16,462 nt of DNA from Phyllobacteriaceae bacterium UBA1940. GTDB taxonomy: Bacteria; Pseudomonadota; Alphaproteobacteria; Rhizobiales; Rhizobiaceae. The stretch covers positions 1-16,462 of the forward strand of contig DDFA01000015.1 of the NCBI GenBank assembly GCA_002336975.1. The letters are read 5' to 3'. Of the stretch, positions 5,743-13,033 are shown in pieces (the stretch's first letter is position 1; every line of letters begins with the position of its first letter). The position numbers and the translations under genes are program-made. The notes under the pieces were generated by a model. The model saw only the letters and a program-made list of their open reading frames with translations, searched no databases and was not told where the DNA came from.

Positions 5743-7233
5743 ATGGTCGACAAGAAAAAGGTCTGCGTCATCGGCGCGGGCGTGAGCGGGCTTGCCTCGG
5801 CGCTCGCCTTCAAACAGCGCGGTCACGACGTGACCGTCATCGAGCGCAGCCGCGGCGTCGGCGGCGTGTGGGAGCCGTGGCGCTCCTATCCGGACGTGCA
5901 AACCCAAAGCCCCAAGGACCTCTACCGCTACACCGGCAAGGCAATGCCCAGTTCCTATCCGGAATGGCCGAAGGGCCCGCAGGTGCATGCCTATCTGGCC
6001 GACTACGCCCGGGAAAACGGGCTGATGCCGCTGATCCGCTTCAACACCAATGTCGAGACGGTGGACCGGCGCGCCGACGGCCGTCCCGGCTGGACCGTGA
6101 CCCTGTCGGACAATGGCGCGCCGGCGACACAGGAGGATTTCGACTTTGTCGCGGTGTGCACCGGCCAGTTCAGCGACAGGAACACGCCGGAATTTCCCGG
6201 CGCCGAGGCCTTCGTCGACGGCGGCGGGCAGATCATGCATTCGTCGCAATACACCGATCCGGCGATGCTTGCGGGCAAGGACGTGCTGGTGCTCGGCTTT
6301 TCCAAATCCGCCACCGACATCGCCGTCAACGCGGCCAAGGCCGGCGCGAGATCGACGACGATCGTCTATCGCGAAAGCGTCTGGCGGGTGCCCTATTTCA
6401 TCGGCGGCCTGATCAATTTCAAGCGCATCCTCTACATCCGCGCGCAGGAGAACATGTTCCCGGCATGGGCGCAGACGCGGATGCAGAGGCTCAACCACGC
6501 CATCGCCAGGCCGTTCATCTGGGCCAACTGGCGGGCGCTGGAAAGCCTGCTGTCGATCCAGTGCAAGTTCGGCAAGACGGGGCTGAGACCCGACCACCCG
6601 ATCGAGACCAACCTCAACTGTTCCGTCCCGATCGTGACGCCCGGCCTGTTCGACATGATCGCCGACGGCCGCATCAAGGCGATCAAGGGTTCGATCGACC
6701 ACTACGAGCCCGGAAAAGTCGTGCTCACCGGCGGCGAACGCGTCGCGTCCGACCTGGTGGTGCTGGCGACCGGCTGGAAGCTCGGCGTGCCGTTCCTGCC
6801 GAAGCGCTACCAGGACAGGCTGGTCGAGCCGGACGGCCAGTACCGCCTCTACCGGATCATCGCCAATCCCGATCTTCCCGAAATGGGGTTCGTCGGCTTC
6901 AATTCGTCATTCTGCTCGGTGCTGACGTCCGAAATGGCCGCCAACTGGCTGGTGCGCTATGCCGACGGCATGCTCGACAAGCAGCCCAGCGCCGAACAGA
7001 TGAACGAAAACATCGAGATGATGCTGAAATGGAAACGCGGCGAACGGCCGGCCGCCGGCGTCTATGGCGGGCTGTGCGTGGCGCCCTACCATTTCAAGCA
7101 TCTCGACGAACTGCTCGACGACATGGGGGCAAGGGAACGCAAGCGCAATCCGCTCGCCGAAAACCTGACGCCGCCCAATGCCGACGCGTTCGGCCGCTAC
7201 CTGGCGTCGACGCCGCAATATCGCGCGGCCTGA
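5743..7233 (+). CDS. Flavin-containing monooxygenase (FMO-like NAD(P)/FAD oxidoreductase)
   Basis: This is a 496-residue protein of the class B flavin monooxygenase type, which uses NADPH and FAD to oxygenate nitrogen, sulfur or carbon centres of small molecules. Visible are the FAD-binding GAGVSG (11-16) followed by VIERSRGVGGVW, the FMO signature region FPG...HSSQY (151-170, with the HxxxY end), a NADPH-site motif GFSKSA (185-190), and the late ATGWKLGVPFLP segment. The HSSQY ending favours the FMO group over Baeyer-Villiger enzymes, where HxxxW is usual. The ATG at 5743 is selected over an in-frame GTG at 5719 because GGAGG lies seven bases before it. It follows the cupin gene by 81 bases and probably shares its AraC-type control. 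Substrate unknown. Confidence 0.92.
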   Translation: MVDKKKVCVIGAGVSGLASALAFKQRGHDVTVIERSRGVGGVWEPWRSYPDVQTQSPKDLYRYTGKAMPSSYPEWPKGPQVHAYLADYARENGLMPLIRFNTNVETVDRRADGRPGWTVTLSDNGAPATQEDFDFVAVCTGQFSDRNTPEFPGAEAFVDGGGQIMHSSQYTDPAMLAGKDVLVLGFSKSATDIAVNAAKAGARSTTIVYRESVWRVPYFIGGLINFKRILYIRAQENMFPAWAQTRMQRLNHAIARPFIWANWRALESLLSIQCKFGKTGLRPDHPIETNLNCSVPIVTPGLFDMIADGRIKAIKGSIDHYEPGKVVLTGGERVASDLVVLATGWKLGVPFLPKRYQDRLVEPDGQYRLYRIIANPDLPEMGFVGFNSSFCSVLTSEMAANWLVRYADGMLDKQPSAEQMNENIEMMLKWKRGERPAAGVYGGLCVAPYHFKHLDELLDDMGARERKRNPLAENLTPPNADAFGRYLASTPQYRAA

Positions 7234-7237
7234 GCGC

Positions 7238-7576
7238 CTACCTCAGAAATGGACCCGCCCTGGTTTCGAGCAAACGGATCAGGGCGGGATCCATGAATTG
7301 GTAGTCGTCGGGAATATCGAGGCAGATCACCCGCTTGCCGTTCAGGTGGCGACGAAACCGCTTCGACAGTCTGGTCCGATGGACTTTCTCCATCACGAAG
7401 ACGACTGTCGCCCATTCGATCTGCTCGGGCGACAGACTTGTCACGGCGTCGGGCGACAGTCCGGCCGAGTCTGTCTCGACATTCGGCCGGTCTGCAAAAA
7501 CCTGCTCCGCCGTCGGGCTGCGCAGCCGGTTGGCCGAGCAGATGAAGAGCGCGCGGATCGGCTCGCGTCGCGTCAA
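7238..7576 (-). CDS. Low-molecular-weight protein tyrosine phosphatase-like protein
   Basis: This 112-residue protein contains the phosphatase P-loop CSANRLRSPTAE (Cys13, C(x)5R-S) right after a first strand (IRALFI), and the later VICLDIPDDYQFMDP that offers Asp residues for the general acid. It resembles a short subgroup of LMW phosphatase-like proteins found in proteobacteria; the true substrate is unknown. The start is inferred to be TTG at 7576: it overlaps the ridA stop as TTGA, places the P-loop close to the N-terminus as in the family, and no ATG or GTG lies between it and the catalytic Cys. The overlap suggests translational coupling. Its 3' end converges on the monooxygenase gene with a four-base gap. 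Confidence 0.85.
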   Translation of the reverse strand: MTRREPIRALFICSANRLRSPTAEQVFADRPNVETDSAGLSPDAVTSLSPEQIEWATVVFVMEKVHRTRLSKRFRRHLNGKRVICLDIPDDYQFMDPALIRLLETRAGPFLR

Positions 7577-7917
7577 ACCGCCGCGACGACGATGATCTCG
7601 ACCTTGTAGTCCGGCGTCGCCAGCGCCGCCTCGCCGGTGGCGCGGGCCGGCGCGTTCTCCTTGTCGACCCAGCCGTCCCACACCGCGTTCATCTCGGCGA
7701 AGTCGCGCATGTCGTCGAGCCAGATCTGCGCCGACAGGATTTTTGACTTGTTCGAGCCGGCGAGCTTCAGCAGCCGGTCGATCTGCTTGAGGATCGCCTT
7801 GGTCTGTTCGGTCACGCTCTTGCCCGGCGCGCCGACCTGGCCCGCCAGGTAGACCGTGTCGCCATGGACGACGGCCTGGCTCATGCGTGGGCCAGGCTCG
7901 ATGCGGCGGATAGTCAT
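7573..7917 (-). CDS. RidA family (YjgF/YER057c/UK114) protein
   Basis: This is a 114-residue RidA-superfamily protein. Family members form trimers that hydrolyse reactive enamine/imine intermediates such as 2-aminoacrylate. The substrate-binding Arg is present at 92 (APARATGEAAL) and the partner Glu at 107 (YKVEIIVVAAV), while VYLAGQVG marks the early strand. With both residues it may be an active imine deaminase, but several Rid subfamilies share them. The ATG at 7917 is preceded by AAGGAG nine bases upstream. It is the middle gene of a minus-strand group: 61 bases after the transporter stop and overlapping the phosphatase-like gene start. Confidence 0.92.
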   Translation of the reverse strand: MTIRRIEPGPRMSQAVVHGDTVYLAGQVGAPGKSVTEQTKAILKQIDRLLKLAGSNKSKILSAQIWLDDMRDFAEMNAVWDGWVDKENAPARATGEAALATPDYKVEIIVVAAV

Positions 7918-7945
7918 GGGTCGTCTCTCCTTGATTAAGACCCGC

Positions 7946-7974
7946 CTTATCCACCCTGCACGCCGGCGCGGCAA
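7946..7974 (-). promoter_or_regulatory. Possible promoter upstream of the RidA gene
   Basis: On the minus strand, TTGCCG (7974-7969), 17 bases, then GATAAG (7951-7946), each 4 of 6 to consensus. It lies 29 bases before the ridA ATG, so the ridA-phosphatase pair may be expressed apart from the transporter. Weak and unconfirmed. Confidence 0.3.
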
Positions 7975-7978
7975 GCGT

Positions 7979-9754
7979 TCAGTGCAGCGGCCACACGAAC
8001 TGCAGCATCGGCACGCCGACCAGCACGACCAGCACCGAGAGCGGCAGGCCAAGACGCGGATAGTCGGAGAAACGGTAGCCGCCCGGCCCCATCACCAGCG
8101 TGTTGGACTGGTGGCCGATCGGCGTCAGGAAATCGCTGCCCGCGCCGATGGCGACTGCCATCAGGAAGGCTTCCGGCCGATAGCCGAGCGTCGTGGCGAA
8201 GCCCGCCGCGATCGGCGCCATCACCAGCACCGTCGCGGCGTTGTTGAGGAACGGCGTCACCGCCATCGCCGCCACCATGATCAGCGCCAGCGCGCCCCAG
8301 TCGGGCAGCGTCATCGCCACCCCGGCCAGCCATTCGGCGGCGATGGCGGTGACGCCGGTGGAGCGCAGCGAATCCGACACCGGGATCAGGGCGGCGAGCA
8401 TCACCAGGATCGGGCCGTCAATCGCGCTGTAGACCTGGCGGATCGGCACCGCCTTGAACAGCACCATCAGCACGGCGGCGGCGAAGAAGGCGATGGCGAC
8501 CGGCAGGATCGACAGCGCGGTCAGCGCCATCGCCGCGCCGAGCACGGCGACGGGCGTCAGCCAGTTGCGCACCGAACCGAGCTTGATCTGGCGCTCCGCC
8601 AGCGGCAGGCTGCCGAGCTGCACCAGCACTTCGGGCAGGCGGTTGCGCACGCCTTGCAACACGATGACGTCGCCGGGCCTGAACACCACCTCGCGCAGCC
8701 GTTCGGTGATGCGCTGGCCGCGCCGGCTGATCGCCAGAAGATTGACGTCGAAACGGTCGTGCAGGTTGAGGCGTTCCGCGGTCAGGCCGACGAGGAACGA
8801 GTTTTCGCCGATCACCGCCTCGACCGCGCCGATCTCGACGCGCGGATTGGCGCCCTTGACCACCCTGCCCCCCGACATCAGCAGTTTTCCGCCCGACGTC
8901 ACCTTGTCGAGCGCGTCGGGATCGCCCTCGAGCAGGACGATGTCGTTTTCGCGCAGCACCGCGTCGGGCAAGGGCGCGATGCGCAGGCCGCCGGCGCGGA
9001 TCACCGAGGTAACGGTGGCGCCGCCGTCGCCGAGCCTGAGCAGGTCGGCGATGGTCTTGCCCAGCACTGTCGATTCGGCCACCACCCGGCCTTCGGAAAT
9101 GTAGTTCTTGATGTCGATGGCGTCGTGCAGCGACGCCGTCTCGCGCGACCGCTGCGGAACCAGCCAGTAGAACCCGGTCAGGAACACCAGGCCGGTCAGC
9201 GCCAGCGTCGCGCCGACGGGGGTGAAGTCGAACATCGCGAATGGCTGGCCGCCCAGTTCCTCGCGCATGCGCGACACGATGATGTTGGGCGAGGTGCCGA
9301 CCAGCGTCATCAGGCCGCCGAGCAGCGAGCCGAACGCCATCGGCATCAAAAATACCGACGGCGAGACGCCGGACCGGCGCGCGAACTGGAAGGCGATCGG
9401 CATCATGATGGCGAGCGCGCCGATGTTCTTGACGATCGCCGACAGCACCGTGACGATGCCGACCAGCACCACGAGTTGCGCCCGCACCCCCGTCAGGTTC
9501 GGCAAATACCTGTTGATGGCGACTTCCATGACGCCCGACCGCTGCACCGCCGAACTGACCAGCAGGGCCGAGCCGACAATGATGACGATGTCGTCGCTGA
9601 ACCCGGAAAAGGCGTTCTCATAGCTCACCGTTCCGGCGGCGATCGACGCCAGCAGCGCCAGGCAGGCGATCAGGTCGTAGCGCAGCCGGCCCCAGATGAA
9701 GGCGACCATCATCGCCGTGATGATGGCCACAGCGAAGATTTGCAGCATTGTCAT
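7979..9754 (-). CDS. SLC13-type anion permease with two RCK_C (TrkA-C) domains
   Basis: This is a 591-residue inner-membrane transporter of the SLC13/DASS (citrate-sulfate) family. An N-terminal membrane bundle carries GTSPN (153-157). A soluble insert of about residues 215-385 holds two RCK_C-like modules (one ending DIVLLEGDPDAL, the other DVIVLQGVRNRL). A second membrane bundle carries QSNT (549-552). The two SPN/SNT-type motifs are the sodium/anion sites of this family. Proteins with RCK_C inserts are often annotated as sulfate or dicarboxylate permeases; the anion here is not determinable. The start ATG at 9754 follows GGAGGAAGGGG about nine bases upstream; an ATG at 9748 is close behind. 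It heads the group with ridA and the phosphatase-like gene and is divergent from the Aas-like gene. Confidence 0.9.
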   Translation of the reverse strand: MTMLQIFAVAIITAMMVAFIWGRLRYDLIACLALLASIAAGTVSYENAFSGFSDDIVIIVGSALLVSSAVQRSGVMEVAINRYLPNLTGVRAQLVVLVGIVTVLSAIVKNIGALAIMMPIAFQFARRSGVSPSVFLMPMAFGSLLGGLMTLVGTSPNIIVSRMREELGGQPFAMFDFTPVGATLALTGLVFLTGFYWLVPQRSRETASLHDAIDIKNYISEGRVVAESTVLGKTIADLLRLGDGGATVTSVIRAGGLRIAPLPDAVLRENDIVLLEGDPDALDKVTSGGKLLMSGGRVVKGANPRVEIGAVEAVIGENSFLVGLTAERLNLHDRFDVNLLAISRRGQRITERLREVVFRPGDVIVLQGVRNRLPEVLVQLGSLPLAERQIKLGSVRNWLTPVAVLGAAMALTALSILPVAIAFFAAAVLMVLFKAVPIRQVYSAIDGPILVMLAALIPVSDSLRSTGVTAIAAEWLAGVAMTLPDWGALALIMVAAMAVTPFLNNAATVLVMAPIAAGFATTLGYRPEAFLMAVAIGAGSDFLTPIGHQSNTLVMGPGGYRFSDYPRLGLPLSVLVVLVGVPMLQFVWPLH

Positions 9755-9811
9755 GCGAGTTGGCCCCTTCCTCCAAAGAACGCCCCGCCACCGGACACGT
9801 TTCGCGGCATT

Positions 9812-9865
9812 GGCGGTCAATTGCAAGGGATGAGCGCACCCGCTGCGCTGAGGCCAATTGCCGCC
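9812..9865. repeat. Nested imperfect palindrome in the divergent SLC13/Aas region
   Basis: The outer arms GGCGGtCAATTG (9812-9823) and CAATTGCCGCC (9855-9865) pair apart from one bulged T. An inner hairpin AGCGCA (9833-9838) with TGCGCT (9844-9849) closes a five-base loop. It lies in the 156-base gap between two divergent starts and could be an operator or a cruciform. No function is shown by sequence alone. Confidence 0.45.
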
Positions 9866-9882
9866 TGAATTGATCTGACGCA

Positions 9883-9910
9883 TTGACGCCCGCCGCGAGC
9901 CCTCTACCCT
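9883..9910 (+). promoter_or_regulatory. Possible promoter of the Aas-like gene
   Basis: TTGACG (9883-9888, 5 of 6), 16 bases, TACCCT (9905-9910, 3 of 6). Transcription would begin near 9916-9918, that is after the ATG at 9911, which bears on the start-codon choice for the next gene. Confidence 0.33.
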
Positions 9911-12166
9911 ATGTCAGGTGCGGCGTCGCCGCCTCGCCACGGGAGGAATCGCCTGTTCACCATTGCGCTTGTCGTGGCCTGCATCGCCGCCGCCTATCTC
10001 GTCGGCGCCCTGACGCAGACCTATCGCCTCGGCATCTCGGTGCGCCAGGCGATCCTCTATCTGCCGCTGAAACTGATCTGGCGGGTGTCGGACGGGCGCA
10101 TGCGCAAGGCGCGCGCGGCCGACGCGCCGGTGATCTACGCCATCGCGCACCAGTCGCAGATGGACCCGGCGCTGATGCTGGCGCTGTTGCCCGACGACAC
10201 GCTGCACATTCTCGACGAAGCCTCGGCGACCTCCGGCTGGCTTGAACCCTACAGAGCGCTGGCCCGCACCATCACCTTCAACGCCGAGCATGTGTTTGTC
10301 AGCCGCCGGCTGGTGCGGCATCTCAAGGGCAATGGCCGGCTGGCGGTGTATTTTCCGCAGACGGTCGAGCCGCAGCCGCGCGAATTGCGGCTGTTCCGCG
10401 CCGTGGCGCGCATCGCCGCGCGGGCCGATGCCGATATCGTCGCCGTGCATGTGGCGCGATCGCAGTTCCTGCCCTGGTCGAAATTGTCCGAGGAACAGGC
10501 CCCGCGCCGCCTGTTTCCCAAGCTCGTCGCGGCGTCGCTGGCCCCGATTTCGCTGGAAACCTTCGCCAGCCGCGGCGCGCGGCCGCCGACCAGCCTCACC
10601 AATGCGCTGCTCGACCGGGTCGCCGAGGCGCGGGTGGCGGCGACGCGGCGCAAACGGACGCTGTTTTCCACCCTTTCGCTGGCGGCGCGCGGTTTCGGCG
10701 CCGACAGAATCATCGTCGAGGACGGCATCGCCGGCTCGCTCACCTATCGCCAGTTGATGATCGCCGGCCGCGTGTTGGGCGGCCGGTTCGGAGCCGTCTC
10801 CAATGGCGGCGAGATCGTCGGCCTGATGGCCCCCAACTCCGTCGCCATGGCCAGCGCCTTCGTCGGCCTGCAGTCGGCCGGCTGCGTCGCGGCGATGATC
10901 AATTACAGCGCCGGCCCGTCCAACGCCGCCGCAGCCGTGCGCATGTGCCGCATCCGCACCGTCGTGTCGTCGCGCGCCTTCGTCGAACGGGCGCAGATCG
11001 ACGACATCGTCGCCGCGATCGAAGGCGCCGGGGCGCGGATGCTCTGGCTCGAAGACATCCGCAAGGACGTCACCGCGTTCAGCCGGGCGGCCGGCGCGAT
11101 GTTCTGGCGCTGGCCCCATACCCGGGCCAAGGCCGGCGCGACCGCCGTGGTGCTGTTCACCTCGGGCTCGGAGGGCACGCCCAAGGGCGTCGAACTGACT
11201 CACAACAACCTGCTCGCCAATGTGGCGCAGATCGAGGCGCGCATTCGCTTCTCGCCCGCCGACAAGCTGTTCAACGTGCTGCCGGTGTTCCATTCGTTCG
11301 GGCTGACCGGGGGCACGATCCTGCCGCTGGTCAGCGGCGTGCGCATCCTGTTCCACCCCTCGCCGCTGCATTTCCGGCAGATTCCGGAGATCGCGGCGCG
11401 GGAAAAGCCGACAATCATGTTCGGCACCGACACGTTCTACGCCGCCTATGGCAAGGCCGCCGACGACGGCGCGTTCTCGAGCCTGCGGCTGGTGGTGGCC
11501 GGGGCCGAACCGGTGCGCGAGGACACCCGGCTGCTGTGGATCGAACGCTTCGGCGTGCGCATCGTCGAGGGCTACGGCATGACCGAGGCCTCGCCGGTGG
11601 TCGCCGTCAACACCGCGAGCCATTTTCGCGACGGCAGCGTCGGCCGTCTGCTGCCGTCGATGCGCTGCCGTCTCGAGGCGGAGGAAGGCATCGAGGACGC
11701 CGGCCGGCTGTGGCTGTCTGGGCCCAACATCATGCGCGGCTATATCCGTCCCGACGGACGCAGTTCCGACCTGTCGGCGACCGACGACTGGCTCGACACC
11801 GGCGACATCGTCTCGTTCGACAATGACGGCTATCTGACCATCCGCGGCCGGATGAAGCGTTTCGCCAAGATCTCGGGTGAAATGGTGTCGCTGGCGACGG
11901 TCGAAAGGCTGGCGCAGCAGCTTTGGCCGGACGCCCGCCATGCCGCCGTGGCGTTGCCGGACAAGAAGCGCGGCGAGCGCATCGTCTTGGCCACCACCCA
12001 GCCGGGCGCGGCGCGCGCGGCGCTTGGCGCCTTCGCCAAGCAGCAGGGCGCGGCCGCAATCGCTGCGCCCGAAGCCATCCTGATCGTCGACGACATCCCG
12101 ACGCTCGGCTCCGGCAAGACCGACTACGCCAGCGTCAGGGACATGGCGGCCGGGCAGGCCGGTTGA
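9911..12166 (+). CDS. Aas-like fusion: LPLAT acyltransferase plus AMP-binding acyl-activating enzyme
   Basis: This is a 751-residue fusion resembling Aas, which re-acylates 2-acyl-glycerophosphoethanolamine and activates fatty acids with ATP. A hydrophobic segment at about residues 15-35 probably anchors it to the inner membrane. The acyltransferase part shows HQSQMD (80-85, the H(X)4D motif), but where FPEGTR is expected it reads FPQTV (148-152). The AMP-binding part is well kept: FTSGSEGTPKG (416-426), GYGMTE (554-559), DTGD (629-632) and a late Lys736 in LGSGKTDY. The activating half therefore looks functional and the transfer half doubtful. The start is uncertain: ATG 9911 lacks a ribosome site, whereas GGGAGGAA at 9941 stands six bases before an in-frame CTG at 9953. 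It converges on pssA with nine bases between stops. Confidence 0.85.
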   Translation: MSGAASPPRHGRNRLFTIALVVACIAAAYLVGALTQTYRLGISVRQAILYLPLKLIWRVSDGRMRKARAADAPVIYAIAHQSQMDPALMLALLPDDTLHILDEASATSGWLEPYRALARTITFNAEHVFVSRRLVRHLKGNGRLAVYFPQTVEPQPRELRLFRAVARIAARADADIVAVHVARSQFLPWSKLSEEQAPRRLFPKLVAASLAPISLETFASRGARPPTSLTNALLDRVAEARVAATRRKRTLFSTLSLAARGFGADRIIVEDGIAGSLTYRQLMIAGRVLGGRFGAVSNGGEIVGLMAPNSVAMASAFVGLQSAGCVAAMINYSAGPSNAAAAVRMCRIRTVVSSRAFVERAQIDDIVAAIEGAGARMLWLEDIRKDVTAFSRAAGAMFWRWPHTRAKAGATAVVLFTSGSEGTPKGVELTHNNLLANVAQIEARIRFSPADKLFNVLPVFHSFGLTGGTILPLVSGVRILFHPSPLHFRQIPEIAAREKPTIMFGTDTFYAAYGKAADDGAFSSLRLVVAGAEPVREDTRLLWIERFGVRIVEGYGMTEASPVVAVNTASHFRDGSVGRLLPSMRCRLEAEEGIEDAGRLWLSGPNIMRGYIRPDGRSSDLSATDDWLDTGDIVSFDNDGYLTIRGRMKRFAKISGEMVSLATVERLAQQLWPDARHAAVALPDKKRGERIVLATTQPGAARAALGAFAKQQGAAAIAAPEAILIVDDIPTLGSGKTDYASVRDMAAGQAG

Positions 12167-12175
12167 TCGTCCGCA

Positions 12176-13033
12176 TCAGGCCTTTGGGCCGTCCGTCGCC
12201 TTGTCCTGAGGCGGCGTGTTCAGCACGTCCTTGGCGCGCAGTTCGGCGGTGCGGCGATTGGCGAAGGAACGGACGCTGAGCGGCAGGGCGGCGAGATAGG
12301 CGACGGCGGAGACAGCCAGCGTCTGCCAGGTGTAGCTCGCCAGCATCAGCACATAGAACATCGCCACCAGGATCAGCGGGATGACGATGTCGCCACGCAC
12401 CTTCGAGCCCAGGCTCTTGCCGGAATAGACCGGCAGCGTCGACACCAGCAGCACCGCGATCAGGACGGTGTAGCCGACCGCCAGATAGGAGATGACGCCG
12501 GTGGTGTCGACGCCGAGGAAGCCGACATAGACAGGCAGCAGCAGCAGCACCGCGCCGGCAGGCGCCGGCACGCCGGTAAAATAGTCCGCCGCCCAGGACG
12601 GCCGGTTCGGGTTTTCCAGTTGCACGTTGAAGCGCGCCAGCCGCAGGCCGCAGGCGATGGCGAACATCAGCGCTGCGATCCAGCCGATCGCCCCGGTCCG
12701 GTCGAGCATGTAGGCGTAGATCACCAGCGCCGGCGCGGCGCCGAAATTGACGATGTCGGCCAGCGAATCCATCTGTTCGCCGAATTTTGAAGTGGCTTTG
12801 AGCGCGCGGGCGACACGGCCGTCGATGCCGTCAAGGAAGGCGGCGATCAAAACCATCATCACCGCGATCTCGAAGCGGTTCTCGAAAGCGAGCCTGATGC
12901 CCGACAGGCCGGCGCAGATCGCCAGCACCGTGATCAGGTTGGGCAGCAGCAGGCGCAGCGGAATGTCTCTGATCTTGCCGCCCGGCCGGTTCGGCTGGCC
13001 ATGCGGTTCGAACGGGGCGAAGGGCGGTTCCAT
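12176..13033 (-). CDS. pssA: CDP-diacylglycerol--serine O-phosphatidyltransferase
   Basis: PssA joins CDP-diacylglycerol and L-serine to make phosphatidylserine at the inner membrane, the substrate of Psd. The 285 residues carry the complete CDP-alcohol phosphatidyltransferase motif D(X)2DG(X)2AR(X)8G(X)3D(X)3D at residues 68-93 (DGIDGRVAR, then G85, D89 and D93), embedded in several hydrophobic helices; this is the integral-membrane (type II) enzyme rather than the E. coli phospholipase-D-like type. The ATG at 13033 shares a base with the psd stop (TGATG), so the two genes are probably translationally coupled; the open frame continues upstream only as shadow of psd. The C-terminal tail is hydrophilic. 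Confidence 0.96.
   Translation of the reverse strand: MEPPFAPFEPHGQPNRPGGKIRDIPLRLLLPNLITVLAICAGLSGIRLAFENRFEIAVMMVLIAAFLDGIDGRVARALKATSKFGEQMDSLADIVNFGAAPALVIYAYMLDRTGAIGWIAALMFAIACGLRLARFNVQLENPNRPSWAADYFTGVPAPAGAVLLLLPVYVGFLGVDTTGVISYLAVGYTVLIAVLLVSTLPVYSGKSLGSKVRGDIVIPLILVAMFYVLMLASYTWQTLAVSAVAYLAALPLSVRSFANRRTAELRAKDVLNTPPQDKATDGPKA

Noticed and set aside
4825..6702. A 625-residue minus-strand open frame over the cupin and monooxygenase genes
   Set aside because: It has no recognisable domain, and its far end only repeats part of the AraC-type region in the wrong frame. Both plus-strand genes have ribosome sites and family motifs.
7856..9868. A 670-residue open frame antisense to the SLC13 transporter
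   Set aside because: Its composition is dominated by His, Arg, Gln and Asp; it is a shadow of the transmembrane gene, whose own motifs are clear.
9914..11941. A 675-residue open frame antisense to the Aas-like gene
   Set aside because: It is low-complexity and rich in Arg, Asp, Gly and His with no domain; a shadow frame.
12179..12190. GGCC-TTTG-GGCC near the convergent aas/pssA ends as a terminator
   Set aside because: A four-pair stem inside the pssA coding end with no T-run.
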